From Lewinella sp. LCG006 (GTDB lineage: Bacteria > Bacteroidota > Bacteroidia > Chitinophagales > Saprospiraceae): a stretch of 64,000 bases of DNA. The translations under genes and the position numbers were made by a program. Shown here piece after piece: positions 17,277 to 25,341 of this stretch; position 1 is the stretch's first letter, and the number at the start of each line of letters is the position of its first letter. The notes under the pieces were generated by a model. The model was given only the letters and a program-made list of their open reading frames with translations, made no database searches and was not told the DNA's origin. The stretch spans positions 620,001-684,000 of the forward strand of contig NZ_CP160680.1 of NCBI RefSeq assembly GCF_040784935.1, given 5' to 3'.

Positions 17277-17801
17277 ATGAAAAACTGGATAATTGGGGTC
17301 GTATTAGTTGGTCTGATCGGTTATTTTTTCTTGCCCAACATCTTACAAGTCACCGGGTACAAAACCACCCGGGTGATGGTCTACAACGGCTCTACCACAG
17401 CAGTTCGATACACCCTGAATGGGGAAGATTTGGAGCTCGCACCAGGGGAGGCGCAAGTTTACCGTAGCAGCCGCCTTACCAATCAGTTGACCCAGAAAAA
17501 TGGTAATAATGCGTTTAAAACCACCTTCGGCCCCGGGCAGCATTTTATCAACCTTGGAGATAGCCCCCTCCGTTTGATGGAGCGCTATTACCGCTGGGAG
17601 GAAGATAAACAGGCGTTTTTTCCTTACCCCATTGAAAATCCTGTTGATCGTTTGCTTTATGATGCCTCCCTGGGCAAGGGCCTGCATACCCTTGATGATT
17701 GTTGGGATTGTTGTTTACTATTACCTCCTGAAGAACGCCCCTACCGCTATCTGACGTCAGAAAACAAGGATCGGCGATTTATTATGAGTTCGAGATTGTA
17801 G
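17277..17801 (+). CDS. Uncharacterised membrane-anchored protein downstream of lnt
   Basis: 174 residues, family not recognised. One N-terminal hydrophobic helix ('WIIGVVLVGLIGYFFLPNIL') without a lipobox, then a soluble part beginning 'VMVYNGSTTAVRYTLNGEDLELAPGEAQVYRSS', which reads like a small beta-sandwich. Near the end 'LDDCWDCCLLLPPEERPYRY' has three cysteines in five residues. Eight bases after lnt on the same strand, so very likely co-transcribed and perhaps translationally coupled. It could be a periplasmic accessory protein; nothing supports a more exact role. Confidence 0.7.
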   Translation: MKNWIIGVVLVGLIGYFFLPNILQVTGYKTTRVMVYNGSTTAVRYTLNGEDLELAPGEAQVYRSSRLTNQLTQKNGNNAFKTTFGPGQHFINLGDSPLRLMERYYRWEEDKQAFFPYPIENPVDRLLYDASLGKGLHTLDDCWDCCLLLPPEERPYRYLTSENKDRRFIMSSRL

Positions 17802-17802
17802 G

Positions 17803-17827
17803 TGTTGATGGTTGTTGGTTGTTGGTC
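17803..17827. repeat. TTGATGG/TTGTTGG repeat, copy 3
   Basis: GTTGATGGTTGTTGGTTGTTGG directly after the stop of the preceding gene, matching the first block of the repeats at 6211 and 12302. The rest of the gap to 17945 is a GC-rich stretch with AGCGGCAGCGATAGAAGCGG and GGATAGCGCGGTGG plus the palindrome GGCTAGCC (17917-17924). It has no frame worth calling and may be a decayed intergenic repeat. Confidence 0.5.
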
Positions 17828-17944
17828 ACTTAGAGACTTAACAGTGCTACGTCTAGAAGGAGCGGCAGCGATAGAAGCGGTACTGACCGGAGGGAAGTGA
17901 GAGTGGATAGCGCGGTGGCTAGCCGTTAGGCGAAGGCAGCTGCC

Positions 17945-18003
17945 CAAAAAAAAATCATTAAATAAAGCGACCTGCATTCGGGAGAGGCCAAAAGCAGGTC
18001 GCT
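17945..18003 (-). terminator. Rho-independent terminator of the FKBP gene
   Basis: AGCGACCTGC (17966-17975) pairs with GCAGGTCGCT (17994-18003). On the minus strand the hairpin is followed by TTTATTTAATGATTTTTTTTT, a good uridine tail. It lies 22 bases after the FKBP stop codon. Confidence 0.85.
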
Positions 18004-18024
18004 ATGCTAATCGGGAGGTTTCTA

Positions 18025-18495
18025 TTAGAAGAAATCGACCAGCTCCATTTCGAAAATAAGGACTGAATTAGCGGGGATGCCTGGTAAATTGCGGTTGCCA
18101 TAACCAAGACTGGACGGGATGAGTAAAGTGCCACCACCGCCAGCACCAAATTTAGGGATACCAATCTGCCAACCGGGAATCAGGTCACTCAAAAGAAAAG
18201 TAACGGTACGATCGGGGGTCGTTCCATCAACATTGGTACCATCGAAAACCTGGCCGTTGGTGCGGTAGCCGAGGTACTTTACCTTAACGCTATCGCTAAG
18301 GGTCGGCTTCTCTTCCGTGCCGGGGGTGCTGATGGTGTAATACAAACCAGAGGGATCTTCGATTGCATTGAGGTTGTTCGCTTCGATGAAGTTCTCGATG
18401 ATCGCTCTGTCTATTTCGTCTTGATTAATGGTTTCATCCTTACAGGAAGTGAGCAGAAGCATCGTCAGGCTAAGGAGTAACAAAAACTGTTTCAT
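18025..18495 (-). CDS. FKBP-type peptidyl-prolyl isomerase, lipoprotein
   Basis: 156 residues. Lipoprotein signal ending 'LLLTSC' (Cys18). The FKBP domain covers about 50-156: 'GLYYTISTPGTEEKPTLSDSVKVKYLGYRTNGQVFDGTN', 'LIPGWQIGIPKFGAGGGGTLLIPSSLGYGNRN..GIPANSVLIFEMELVDF', with the FKBP core residues of the substrate pocket. It catalyses cis-trans isomerisation of proline bonds in envelope proteins. Monocistronic, with its own terminator. Confidence 0.93.
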   Translation of the reverse strand: MKQFLLLLSLTMLLLTSCKDETINQDEIDRAIIENFIEANNLNAIEDPSGLYYTISTPGTEEKPTLSDSVKVKYLGYRTNGQVFDGTNVDGTTPDRTVTFLLSDLIPGWQIGIPKFGAGGGGTLLIPSSLGYGNRNLPGIPANSVLIFEMELVDFF

Positions 18496-18580
18496 TTTAT
18501 ATTCGTTTTTCTGCGCGAGTCGACACAGATGAAGAAAATTTCCGCAAAGAACGCCAAAAAGCTGTAATTTGTGGTAATTA

Positions 18581-18625
18581 GTAGTTTGACGGAAATAAAC
18601 CTATTTTCTTTTTCTCCGTCCCTTA
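18581..18625. repeat. GACGGAAAT...ACCTATTTTCT...CCTTA repeat, copy 1
   Basis: GTAGTTTGACGGAAAT, AAACCTATTTTCT and CCGTCCCTTA in this order. The same three blocks recur at 38650-38699 with an insertion between the first and second. GACGGA and TCCGTC are inverted, so a weak hairpin is possible. Lies just upstream of the amidase gene. Confidence 0.6.
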
Positions 18626-18644
18626 GCAAAAAAGTACCCTACCC

Positions 18645-19283
18645 ATGGTTAAAGATTTTCTTGTTTTTCTTGATGCCGGTCACGGCGCCCTTGATGCTGC
18701 TGGCAATTACGTTACCGCCCCTAGCAAGCAATACAAACACAGCAAGGGAGCGTTTCATAAGGATGGCTGGTTTTACGAAGGGGTCTTCAATCGTACCCTA
18801 ACCAATGTGGTTGCCAGAAAATTGCGCGACCTTTCCATTCCCTACTATATGGTGAGCCACGAGTGGGCCGATATATCGCTCAATTACCGGGTAGATGTAG
18901 CCAACTGGTACGCTAAAAAAGTAAAGAACACCCTGTATGTTTCTAATCACGCCAATGCGGGTGGTGGTAGTGCCCGGGGTTTTGAAATTTATACCAGCCC
19001 TGGGAATACAACCTCCGACAAGGTAGCAGAGTTGCACTGGAACAACGTAAAGGAAGTGGTGGGAGACCGTATCTCTCGCTACCGTGATGACACCACCGAT
19101 GGTGACCACGACAAGGAGGCCCGCTTCTTTGTGCTTACCCGTACGAGCATGCCGGCTATTCTGGTAGAGCACCTGTTTTTTGACAACTACGAAGACGCTT
19201 TGCTACTCATGGATGATGAGATCGTAGAGCGTTTTGCGGAAGCACAGGTGAGAACGATCATTGAGGCGCAGGGATTGTTGTAA
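18645..19283 (+). CDS. N-acetylmuramoyl-L-alanine amidase (Amidase_3) without signal peptide
   Basis: 212 residues, essentially one Amidase_3 domain. Zinc ligands H13 ('DAGHG'), E45 ('FYEG') and H102 ('VSNHANA'), catalytic Glu E175 in 'PAILVEHLFFDN'. It cleaves the amide bond between MurNAc and the peptide stem. No signal peptide or membrane helix is visible at the N-terminus, which starts directly with the first beta strand; the frame upstream of the chosen ATG does not supply one. It therefore resembles lysin-type rather than AmiC-type enzymes. No phage genes are nearby. Confidence 0.9.
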   Translation: MVKDFLVFLDAGHGALDAAGNYVTAPSKQYKHSKGAFHKDGWFYEGVFNRTLTNVVARKLRDLSIPYYMVSHEWADISLNYRVDVANWYAKKVKNTLYVSNHANAGGGSARGFEIYTSPGNTTSDKVAELHWNNVKEVVGDRISRYRDDTTDGDHDKEARFFVLTRTSMPAILVEHLFFDNYEDALLLMDDEIVERFAEAQVRTIIEAQGLL

Positions 19284-19384
19284 TTTTTTGCCCTTGCGGT
19301 TTGGGGTTGTCATACACCGACGCAGACGAAGCCAACGCCGAATGAGGGGACACAACGAGCTTGTTGTAGTCGGGTAAAATGCAG

Positions 19385-19422
19385 GCAAAAGGAATCAAAT
19401 ACCCACCTTTGATTCCTTTTGC
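19385..19422. terminator. Bidirectional terminator overlapping the MFS stop codon
   Basis: GCAAAAGGAATCAAA (19385-19399) and TTTGATTCCTTTTGC (19408-19422) form a 15-bp perfect stem with an 8-base loop between the convergent amidase and MFS genes. The stem includes the last codons and the stop of the MFS gene (stop at 19395-19397), so the C-terminal residues 'LQKESKVGI' are encoded by hairpin DNA. Confidence 0.75.
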
Positions 19423-20672
19423 AATTGAGAGGTCACCTCTTTTTCAGCAGCTGATCTTTTCAATGGTCGGCGAATATAACGATCTACAGAAAAGATACCT
19501 ATTGCTGAGATGAGGGCCAGGAAGCTAGCCAGATACCACAAGGAAGAAAAACCATAGGCCGAAGCCCAGCGCAAGCCCAGGCTGGGTGCGATGATGAATG
19601 CTCCCGCCCAGCCGATACTTTGTAGCCCCATGTATTGGCCGCGTCGGCTGCGAGGGGCGATCTCGGCGGTGTAAGTACTGGCAAAAGGCATGCTCAGCAT
19701 CTCGCCAATGGTAATGAGTACCATAAAGGCGATCGCAAAAACAGGCAACCATACCGCTCCTTGCAACAACAAGAAGGCCACTGCCAGGAACAAGTAACCA
19801 ACGGTGATAATGCCCAGCGAGCGAAAATACTTGCCAACGGTATGCACCAACGGCATTTCCATCACTACAATCATAACCCCATTGAGCGTTACCAATAAAC
19901 CGATTTGTGCTTCGGTGTAGCCCAGCTCCTGCTGCAAATAAACGGGCAAACTTCCGAAGAACTGCATAAAAGCGACAGCGCCTAGCATCAGGAAAAACAC
20001 AAACACCAGAAAAGGGATATTGCGATAAGCAGAATCGGCCAGCACTTCGTTTTCGTCTGGTTCTTCTTCCCCTTTTTCGAGGCGGCCTGGAGGAAGTAGT
20101 AAGCGAAAGGCCACTGCTGCAAATAAGCAAGAAAAACCATTGACAATGAACAGCCATTGATAACCGAGGCCCGCAATGAGTAGCCCGCCTAAAATGGGAC
20201 CAATAGAGAAGCCTAAATTAACTGCTAGCCGGAGTAAACCATAAGCGCGAGCCCGGTTTTTGGGGTTACTGTAAAAAGCAAGGGCAGCTTGGTTGGCTGG
20301 CCGAAAAGCGTCCATAACCGTACTAAGTACAAATATCCCTATACTCATTCCCCAGAAAGTGGTTTGCTGGCCCAAGGCCCAAAACAAAAAGCCACTGCCC
20401 ACCAAGGTCCACTGCTGGACCCGGTAAAAGCCAAACTTATCCGTGATCCATCCACCTACATAAGACCCCAATACCGAGCCAATGCCAAAGCTGCTCATGA
20501 TCAGGCCGGCATCCTCGAAGGAAAAACCCCGTTTGGAGGTGAGGTAAACCGTAAGGAAAGGTATTACCATGGCTCCCGCCCGATTGATCAATAATACAAG
20601 AGACAGGTACCAAACTTCAGCTCTTAAGCCTTCGAAAGATTCCCGGTATAAATTGATCGTACGGTGTAGCAT
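19395..20672 (-). CDS. MFS transporter (MdtH-like)
   Basis: 425 residues with about 12 membrane helices. 'WYLSLVLLINRAGAMVIPFLTVYLTSKRGFSFEDAGLIMSSFGIGSVLGSYVGGWITDKFG' holds the MFS motif A (G-W-x-x-D-K-F-G) between helices 2 and 3. The N-terminal cluster 'MDAFRPANQAALAFYSNPKNRARAYGLLRLAVNLGFSIGP' resembles drug-efflux members such as MdtH. Substrate unknown. Convergent with the amidase gene, sharing the hairpin terminator described there. Confidence 0.88.
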   Translation of the reverse strand: MLHRTINLYRESFEGLRAEVWYLSLVLLINRAGAMVIPFLTVYLTSKRGFSFEDAGLIMSSFGIGSVLGSYVGGWITDKFGFYRVQQWTLVGSGFLFWALGQQTTFWGMSIGIFVLSTVMDAFRPANQAALAFYSNPKNRARAYGLLRLAVNLGFSIGPILGGLLIAGLGYQWLFIVNGFSCLFAAVAFRLLLPPGRLEKGEEEPDENEVLADSAYRNIPFLVFVFFLMLGAVAFMQFFGSLPVYLQQELGYTEAQIGLLVTLNGVMIVVMEMPLVHTVGKYFRSLGIITVGYLFLAVAFLLLQGAVWLPVFAIAFMVLITIGEMLSMPFASTYTAEIAPRSRRGQYMGLQSIGWAGAFIIAPSLGLRWASAYGFSSLWYLASFLALISAIGIFSVDRYIRRPLKRSAAEKEVTSQLQKESKVGI

Positions 20673-20726
20673 GAGGAGATAGTTTCCACAGAAAACCGTA
20701 CTATCCCTCGGATAGTTCCGAAAAGC

Positions 20727-22025
20727 CTAAAAAATAGCGTAGCGGGTGCTGAAATTGAACGACGGACGAACCGTGTGGAAATCGAAAAAACCCTGGTCAA
20801 TAAACTGCCCGGCTAGTCCTACATTCAGGACGAAGCGCCAGTTGTAGGTCACAAAGTAATCCCAGCTTAAGGTCGAAATGAAGGTAAGCTGATTATCTTT
20901 AAAACCATCCTGGTTAGCGTTCAGTACGTTGGTTCCCAGTTGTCCAGCAACTTGATTGGTCCAGCTGAGGGTGGTACGAGAAATGGGTAACCACACCAGG
21001 CGATGACTCAAACTTGCAACGCCTCCGTAGCGTTCTCCAGAATTAAACGGAAAATTATTCTCCTCAAGATCCGTTTGATAATAAGCTGATAACTCTGCCG
21101 TCCAGCTACTAGACGCATTATTGCCGATAATTTTGCCAGAAGTGTAGTTGGCGTAAGGCCGCCCAGTAAGGGTAAAATCATCTCCGGCGAACGGCTGAGA
21201 TTGGTAAAAGTAAGCACCTCTGCCATCTATCCCAAATTGCCAGCGCTGTCCGCGTGGTAGGCTCGCACGGTTAGCAAATGCCCAGTTGTCATTGAGCACC
21301 GCAAACAGCATAAATTCGTCTTCAATAGCAATATTTTCTTCCTTAAATAATTGCTGTAGCTGCTGCAATTCATAGATGCGGCGACGACGGAAATCGAAGG
21401 TACGATTTCCGATAATCGAGGTGATTCTTTGTGCCAATAATTCCCGTTGTTCTGGCGTGGTAGCATTGATAACTTGCTGCTCTAGTAGATCATTCATCAT
21501 CCAGTTGGCCAACAAGGCATCTTCCGCAAATTCTATTCGTCCGGTACCAAAAAACAGACCAGGGTTCAATGAAATATTGGTAAAGCGGTCGGAGTTGAGC
21601 TGAAAATCATCCTGATCCTGCGCGTTTATCGACAATCCTCCCCGGAAGCCCCAGAATTTTTTCGGCGTAGTATAATTGTATTGTTCAATGCTGGCAAAGA
21701 TGCTCGCTCCTTTTTGCGAAATATCTGTTCTATTATTATCTCTGAATTCTCTGCGAAAAAACTGGGCCTGCCCTGAAACACTGATATTACGAATGCGGTT
21801 ATCGAGGCTGGATTGCTCACGCCAGTCGATGGACAAATCTCCGCCACCACTGTGATTGACGAAATCATCCATATCACTGAAGGTCCCCGAATAATTCAAG
21901 CTAGGATTGATTTCTAAAAAAGGACGCCGCTCGTAACGAGCTTGGTACTGGCTGATGTCGTAAGATTGGGCTTGCACGATTAGGGTACTAAAAACAAGGA
22001 GAGCGGTAAAGATTAGGGCTTTCAT
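20727..22025 (-). CDS. Predicted outer-membrane beta-barrel protein
   Basis: 432 residues. Signal peptide 'MKALIFTALLVFSTLIVQAQ', then many alternating amphipathic strands rich in aromatic residues and a C-terminal Phe ('FSTRYAIF'), as in outer-membrane barrels. A central charged helical insert (about 190-245, 'EQRELLAQRITSIIGNRTFDFRRRRIYELQQLQQLF') interrupts the strand pattern. No family recognised. The composition fits a porin-like or assembly-associated barrel of the Bacteroidota; no function can be given. Confidence 0.7.
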   Translation of the reverse strand: MKALIFTALLVFSTLIVQAQSYDISQYQARYERRPFLEINPSLNYSGTFSDMDDFVNHSGGGDLSIDWREQSSLDNRIRNISVSGQAQFFRREFRDNNRTDISQKGASIFASIEQYNYTTPKKFWGFRGGLSINAQDQDDFQLNSDRFTNISLNPGLFFGTGRIEFAEDALLANWMMNDLLEQQVINATTPEQRELLAQRITSIIGNRTFDFRRRRIYELQQLQQLFKEENIAIEDEFMLFAVLNDNWAFANRASLPRGQRWQFGIDGRGAYFYQSQPFAGDDFTLTGRPYANYTSGKIIGNNASSSWTAELSAYYQTDLEENNFPFNSGERYGGVASLSHRLVWLPISRTTLSWTNQVAGQLGTNVLNANQDGFKDNQLTFISTLSWDYFVTYNWRFVLNVGLAGQFIDQGFFDFHTVRPSFNFSTRYAIF

Positions 22026-22212
22026 AAGAAAAGGGTTTTATTTAAGAGCGTAAGTAACCGAGAAACAAGTTGTATTTCCCTGACAAAGCGACTAAAACTA
22101 GACCATTTCCTTAATTCCCACATCTATTCGGTGCTGCCATTAACGTGATTTTAACACTAATGCATGAGCATTCTGAACAATTCTCAAAAATTAAGATTGT
22201 AGTAAGAAAAAG

Positions 22213-22800
22213 ATGAAGTACGCTCTTTGCATAAGCCTCCTTTTTCTAGCAACGTTCACCTGGGGGCAATCCCTGATGCTCACAGATTTTAATCAGCAGC
22301 GACTAAAAAAGCAACAGACGGCGATGCTCGTCCTGGGTGCCTGGGCGGTTGGTAATGTAGGTTCTGGATTGGCCTTAAGAGGTAAAAACGATGGCGTAGA
22401 TCGCTACTTCCACGAGATGAATGCAGGCTGGGGCGTCATCAATCTGACCCTCGCTGGCCTCGGTTATTGGAGCAGTATGAAAGCTGACCCAGGCAGTTTT
22501 GATCTGGCTGCTACCATTGCAGAACAGCACAAGATTCAAAAAATATTACTCCTCAACACCGGCTTGGATGTAGGCTACGTGTTGGGTGGAGCTTACCTCA
22601 TTGAAAAGAGCAAGAACACCAGCAACCAGCCCAAACGCCTCAAGGGTTTTGGCCGCAGTATTATCCTGCAAGGCAGCTTTTTGTTTGCCTTCGATTTGGC
22701 CACCTACCTGGTACATGCTAAACAGAACAAGGATATTCCAAAATTACTGGAAGGGCTAAGTTTTACGGGCGACAGCCTAGGACTGTATCTCACGTTTTGA
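22213..22800 (+). CDS. Uncharacterised membrane protein (DUF6992-like)
   Basis: 195 residues. N-terminal signal or first helix 'CISLLFLATFTWG', then 'QQTAMLVLGAWAVGNVGSGLAL', 'GWGVINLTLAGLGYWSSMK', 'ILLLNTGLDVGYVLGGAYLIEK' and 'IILQGSFLFAFDLATYLVHA', giving four further membrane segments. The pattern (Q-Q-TAMLVLGAWAVGN; FDLATY) is one I associate with a Bacteroidota family of unknown function. Convergent with the CAP gene, with 5 bases between stops. No regulatory clue. Confidence 0.65.
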   Translation: MKYALCISLLFLATFTWGQSLMLTDFNQQRLKKQQTAMLVLGAWAVGNVGSGLALRGKNDGVDRYFHEMNAGWGVINLTLAGLGYWSSMKADPGSFDLAATIAEQHKIQKILLLNTGLDVGYVLGGAYLIEKSKNTSNQPKRLKGFGRSIILQGSFLFAFDLATYLVHAKQNKDIPKLLEGLSFTGDSLGLYLTF

Positions 22801-22805
22801 GCACT

Positions 22806-23348
22806 TTACCGAGGGCGGGCAAACACCTGGGTCCAGTAATTGTCTTTGCGTGCTGCTCCCATCTCGGTGAAATTGGCGCCCATAAGATTGCGGCAATGAC
22901 CAGGACTATTGATCCAGGCCTGCAAAACGGTGCTTGAGGAAGTAAACCCACTGGCGATATTTTCGCCGTATTGCTGCCAACTGTAGCCCACACGTTCCAG
23001 CCGATTACCGGCGTTGCTACCATCGGAACCCGCGTGATTGAGCTGCCCTACCCGGGCCATATCTTCGCTATGGGAGCTGGCCGCGGCGGCGAGTTGACTG
23101 TTCCACTGCAAAGGGCCTACTGCAGGCATGTTTTGGTTGCCACAGCGACACCCCTCGGCACGAAGCGCATTGACCTCAGCTAACATCTGCTGAAAGGCAA
23201 TTGGGGCATCATTGCTTACGAAGATTTCTACCGGAGAAGCATCATCCATAAAAATTTCGTCAGGTTCACAAGCGGTAAAAAACAATAATCCAAATAACAA
23301 GAGAGGGAGTAAGCGGAGGTTATTGGTAGTTACCGATTGCTTCAGCAT
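22806..23348 (-). CDS. CAP (SCP/PR1)-domain lipoprotein
   Basis: 180 residues. Lipobox 'FFTAC' (about Cys27). The CAP domain spans about 50-180: 'EVNALRAEGCRCGNQNMPAVGPLQWNSQLAAAASSHSEDMA', 'NHAGSDGSNAGNRLERVGY', 'YGENIASGF' and 'AWINSPGHCRNLMGANFTEMG'. The two His and two Glu of the CAP cavity are present. Bacterial CAP proteins are envelope or secreted proteins of mostly unknown activity. Cys pairs 'CRC' and 'GHC' could form a disulphide. Confidence 0.9.
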   Translation of the reverse strand: MLKQSVTTNNLRLLPLLLFGLLFFTACEPDEIFMDDASPVEIFVSNDAPIAFQQMLAEVNALRAEGCRCGNQNMPAVGPLQWNSQLAAAASSHSEDMARVGQLNHAGSDGSNAGNRLERVGYSWQQYGENIASGFTSSSTVLQAWINSPGHCRNLMGANFTEMGAARKDNYWTQVFARPR

Positions 23349-23536
23349 AAGTACAGACGATTTTTAGTCAGAAGAATGTTCCGACTTAAATCGTTTTCTA
23401 CAACAAACTAGTATTACGCAACCTAACAAATTAGTTTCCTTAACACTTTGAAAAGGTGCCATTTCTTGATTAACCAAGCTGAAGGTAGACCTGAAATGAG
23501 TAGCCCCTTCTCTTGCTTCCAACGAAAATCAACCTT

Positions 23537-24580
23537 CTAAAACTTCACTCGCTTCAAACGTAAGGCAGAAATGAGCCAACGTGGTAGAGGGCGATGTGGG
23601 TCACGTTTTTGGAGGTTGATACTGAGGTTGAGCGACTTCAGCAAGGGAACTTTTTGAGCTTCAACGAATTCGATCAGTGTACCATCATCATCTTCCAGAT
23701 AGCCCCAACGGCCGTTGGTGTCCCCCATTTCAAAGGTTTCTTCGCTCTTTACTTTGAAGGGATATCCTTTGGCCGCACATTCTTCGATCAGTGCCCCCAT
23801 GTGCTTGGTATCAAAGCAAACGTGAATGTAACCGAGATCGCCCCAGTAGCGGTTTTCGAATATTTTCACTGGCTTTCTCTCCAGAGATTGGAGTAATGTC
23901 AATTCACTGCTCCCCAACAACGGGCTGAAGCCTCCTTGTGGTAGCTTGGGCATCCGAAGCTGTACTTTTCGTAAATAGTGATTTTCGCCAGGTTTGCCGA
24001 TAACAACATCTTCAACGACTTGTTCATAACCGAGAATATCAGCATACAATCGCAAGGAGCGGTCAATATCTGTAACACCTATAGCTACACCACAGATTCC
24101 ACCCAGTGGGCCATCGGATTTGCTAAACCAATCATCGGTAGCTTTAATCTCGATGAGGTTACCGTAGGGGTCTTGCAGCATAAAACTATCCTTTGCCAGG
24201 GTAGCGGAAAGGTCTGTTCTAAACTGTACTGCTGCTTGCTCCAAGCGAGCACGAGCAGCTGCCAGGTTGTGGGATTTGACGGTGATATAGTTGATACCGA
24301 GATCTCCCAATTGAACAGGTGCAGGAGGGCCGGTAGGAGTACGGTCTTCATACTGCCAAATTTCGTAACCGCTGCCGCCATTGGCCTGCATGGCCAACAA
24401 TGCGCGTTTTTGATGAGGTTGGCCGCCCATGTAACGAGCCATGTGCGTAGCTACTTTTTTATCATCAAAAACCAGTAAATCTGCTTTAAGTACCTGACCG
24501 TACCAGCGAAATGCCTCTTCTGCGTCATGTACTCCGATTCCTACTTGTTGGATACCGTAAATAATTTTCTCTTTGCCCAT
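23537..24580 (-). CDS. Two-domain VOC (glyoxalase/bleomycin-resistance) protein
   Basis: 347 residues with two VOC modules, about 8-128 ('QQVGIGVHDAEEAFRWYGQVL...LQDPYGNLIEIKA') and 140-312 ('GGICGVAIGVTDIDRSLRLYADILGYEQ...LEDDDGTLIEFVEA'). The second keeps the likely metal ligands His in 'YIHVCFDT' and Glu in 'LIEFVE', so it may bind iron or another metal; the first module lacks the N-terminal His. Overall layout is like ring-cleaving dioxygenases or HPPD-like proteins, but no diagnostic motif allows a precise name. Single gene. Confidence 0.82.
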   Translation of the reverse strand: MGKEKIIYGIQQVGIGVHDAEEAFRWYGQVLKADLLVFDDKKVATHMARYMGGQPHQKRALLAMQANGGSGYEIWQYEDRTPTGPPAPVQLGDLGINYITVKSHNLAAARARLEQAAVQFRTDLSATLAKDSFMLQDPYGNLIEIKATDDWFSKSDGPLGGICGVAIGVTDIDRSLRLYADILGYEQVVEDVVIGKPGENHYLRKVQLRMPKLPQGGFSPLLGSSELTLLQSLERKPVKIFENRYWGDLGYIHVCFDTKHMGALIEECAAKGYPFKVKSEETFEMGDTNGRWGYLEDDDGTLIEFVEAQKVPLLKSLNLSINLQKRDPHRPLPRWLISALRLKRVKF

Positions 24581-24626
24581 GCGGGATACTTAGTATTGAA
24601 GTTGCCAATAACCAAGTGGTCGTTCT

Positions 24627-25316
24627 TTACCCCGTGCGCAGCAACTTTCGGTAAGTATGACAAAGCCGGTCGGAAGAAACACCACAATGAAAAAGTAAAA
24701 ATACCCAAAGATTTACCAAATTCACGCGCATCCACGAATTATTGTCATATTTCCTTGCGGAAACCAGTGCGTCATTAGGGATCAGACAATGCTGCAACCC
24801 TTGTATTCTTGCTCTTTTCACGAGATCAAAATCTTCCATCAAGCGGAGTTCATCCCGGAACCCGCCGAGCAGTTCAAACGCTTCACGGCGAATAAAAAGC
24901 GTCTGATCTCCCCCACCAGCAAAGAGGCCATCATAGCGGGTAAAGAAGCTATTAAATTTTAGCAATGGCTTTTCCGAAGCGAATTGGTAGCTAAAATACC
25001 CCAAGTCATTGCCTTGCGCTAAGGCTTGCTCAATATCTTCCAAAAAGCTTGCTGGGGGCAGCGTATCGGCGTGAACAAAATAAAGGATATCTGCTTTGGT
25101 TTGCGCTGCAGCGTGGTTCATCTGGGGCGCACGCCCGCCTTTGGGGCAAGCTAATACCTCAGCACCAGCTTGTAGCGCCAATGCGGCAGTATTATCTGTC
25201 GTATTCGGTGAATTGGCGACGAGGATAGTGGCAGAAGTGTGTTTTCGTAAATGATGAATGAGGCGCTCAATCTGAGCGGCCTCATTGTAAGTGGGTATGA
25301 TGATTGTGATCTCCAT
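24627..25316 (-). CDS. Family 2 glycosyltransferase (TIGR04283-like)
   Basis: 229 residues from the ATG chosen at 25314-25316, where 'MEITIIIPTYNEAAQIERLIHHL' starts the GT-A fold. 'VHADTLPP' supplies the DxD-like motif (HADT), followed by 'GGGDQTLFIRREAFELLGGF' and 'LMEDFDLVKRARIQG'. The pattern is that of the group named 'arsenosugar biosynthesis glycosyltransferase' in databases; there is no arsenic gene nearby, so the name should not be taken as function. It begins 25 bases after the TPR lipoprotein gene on the same strand and probably belongs to its transcript. Confidence 0.85.
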   Translation of the reverse strand: MEITIIIPTYNEAAQIERLIHHLRKHTSATILVANSPNTTDNTAALALQAGAEVLACPKGGRAPQMNHAAAQTKADILYFVHADTLPPASFLEDIEQALAQGNDLGYFSYQFASEKPLLKFNSFFTRYDGLFAGGGDQTLFIRREAFELLGGFRDELRLMEDFDLVKRARIQGLQHCLIPNDALVSARKYDNNSWMRVNLVNLWVFLLFHCGVSSDRLCHTYRKLLRTG

Positions 25317-25341
25317 AAAGTAGATAGTACCTGTTCTATTG

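Noticed and set aside
19525-20157. Same-strand 210-codon frame inside the MFS gene
   Set aside because: Alternative frame of a clear transporter; composition rich in Arg/Cys/His and without domain pattern.
24627-25316. Arsenosugar synthesis locus
   Set aside because: Only the family name of the glycosyltransferase suggests it; no radical SAM or other arsenic genes are present.
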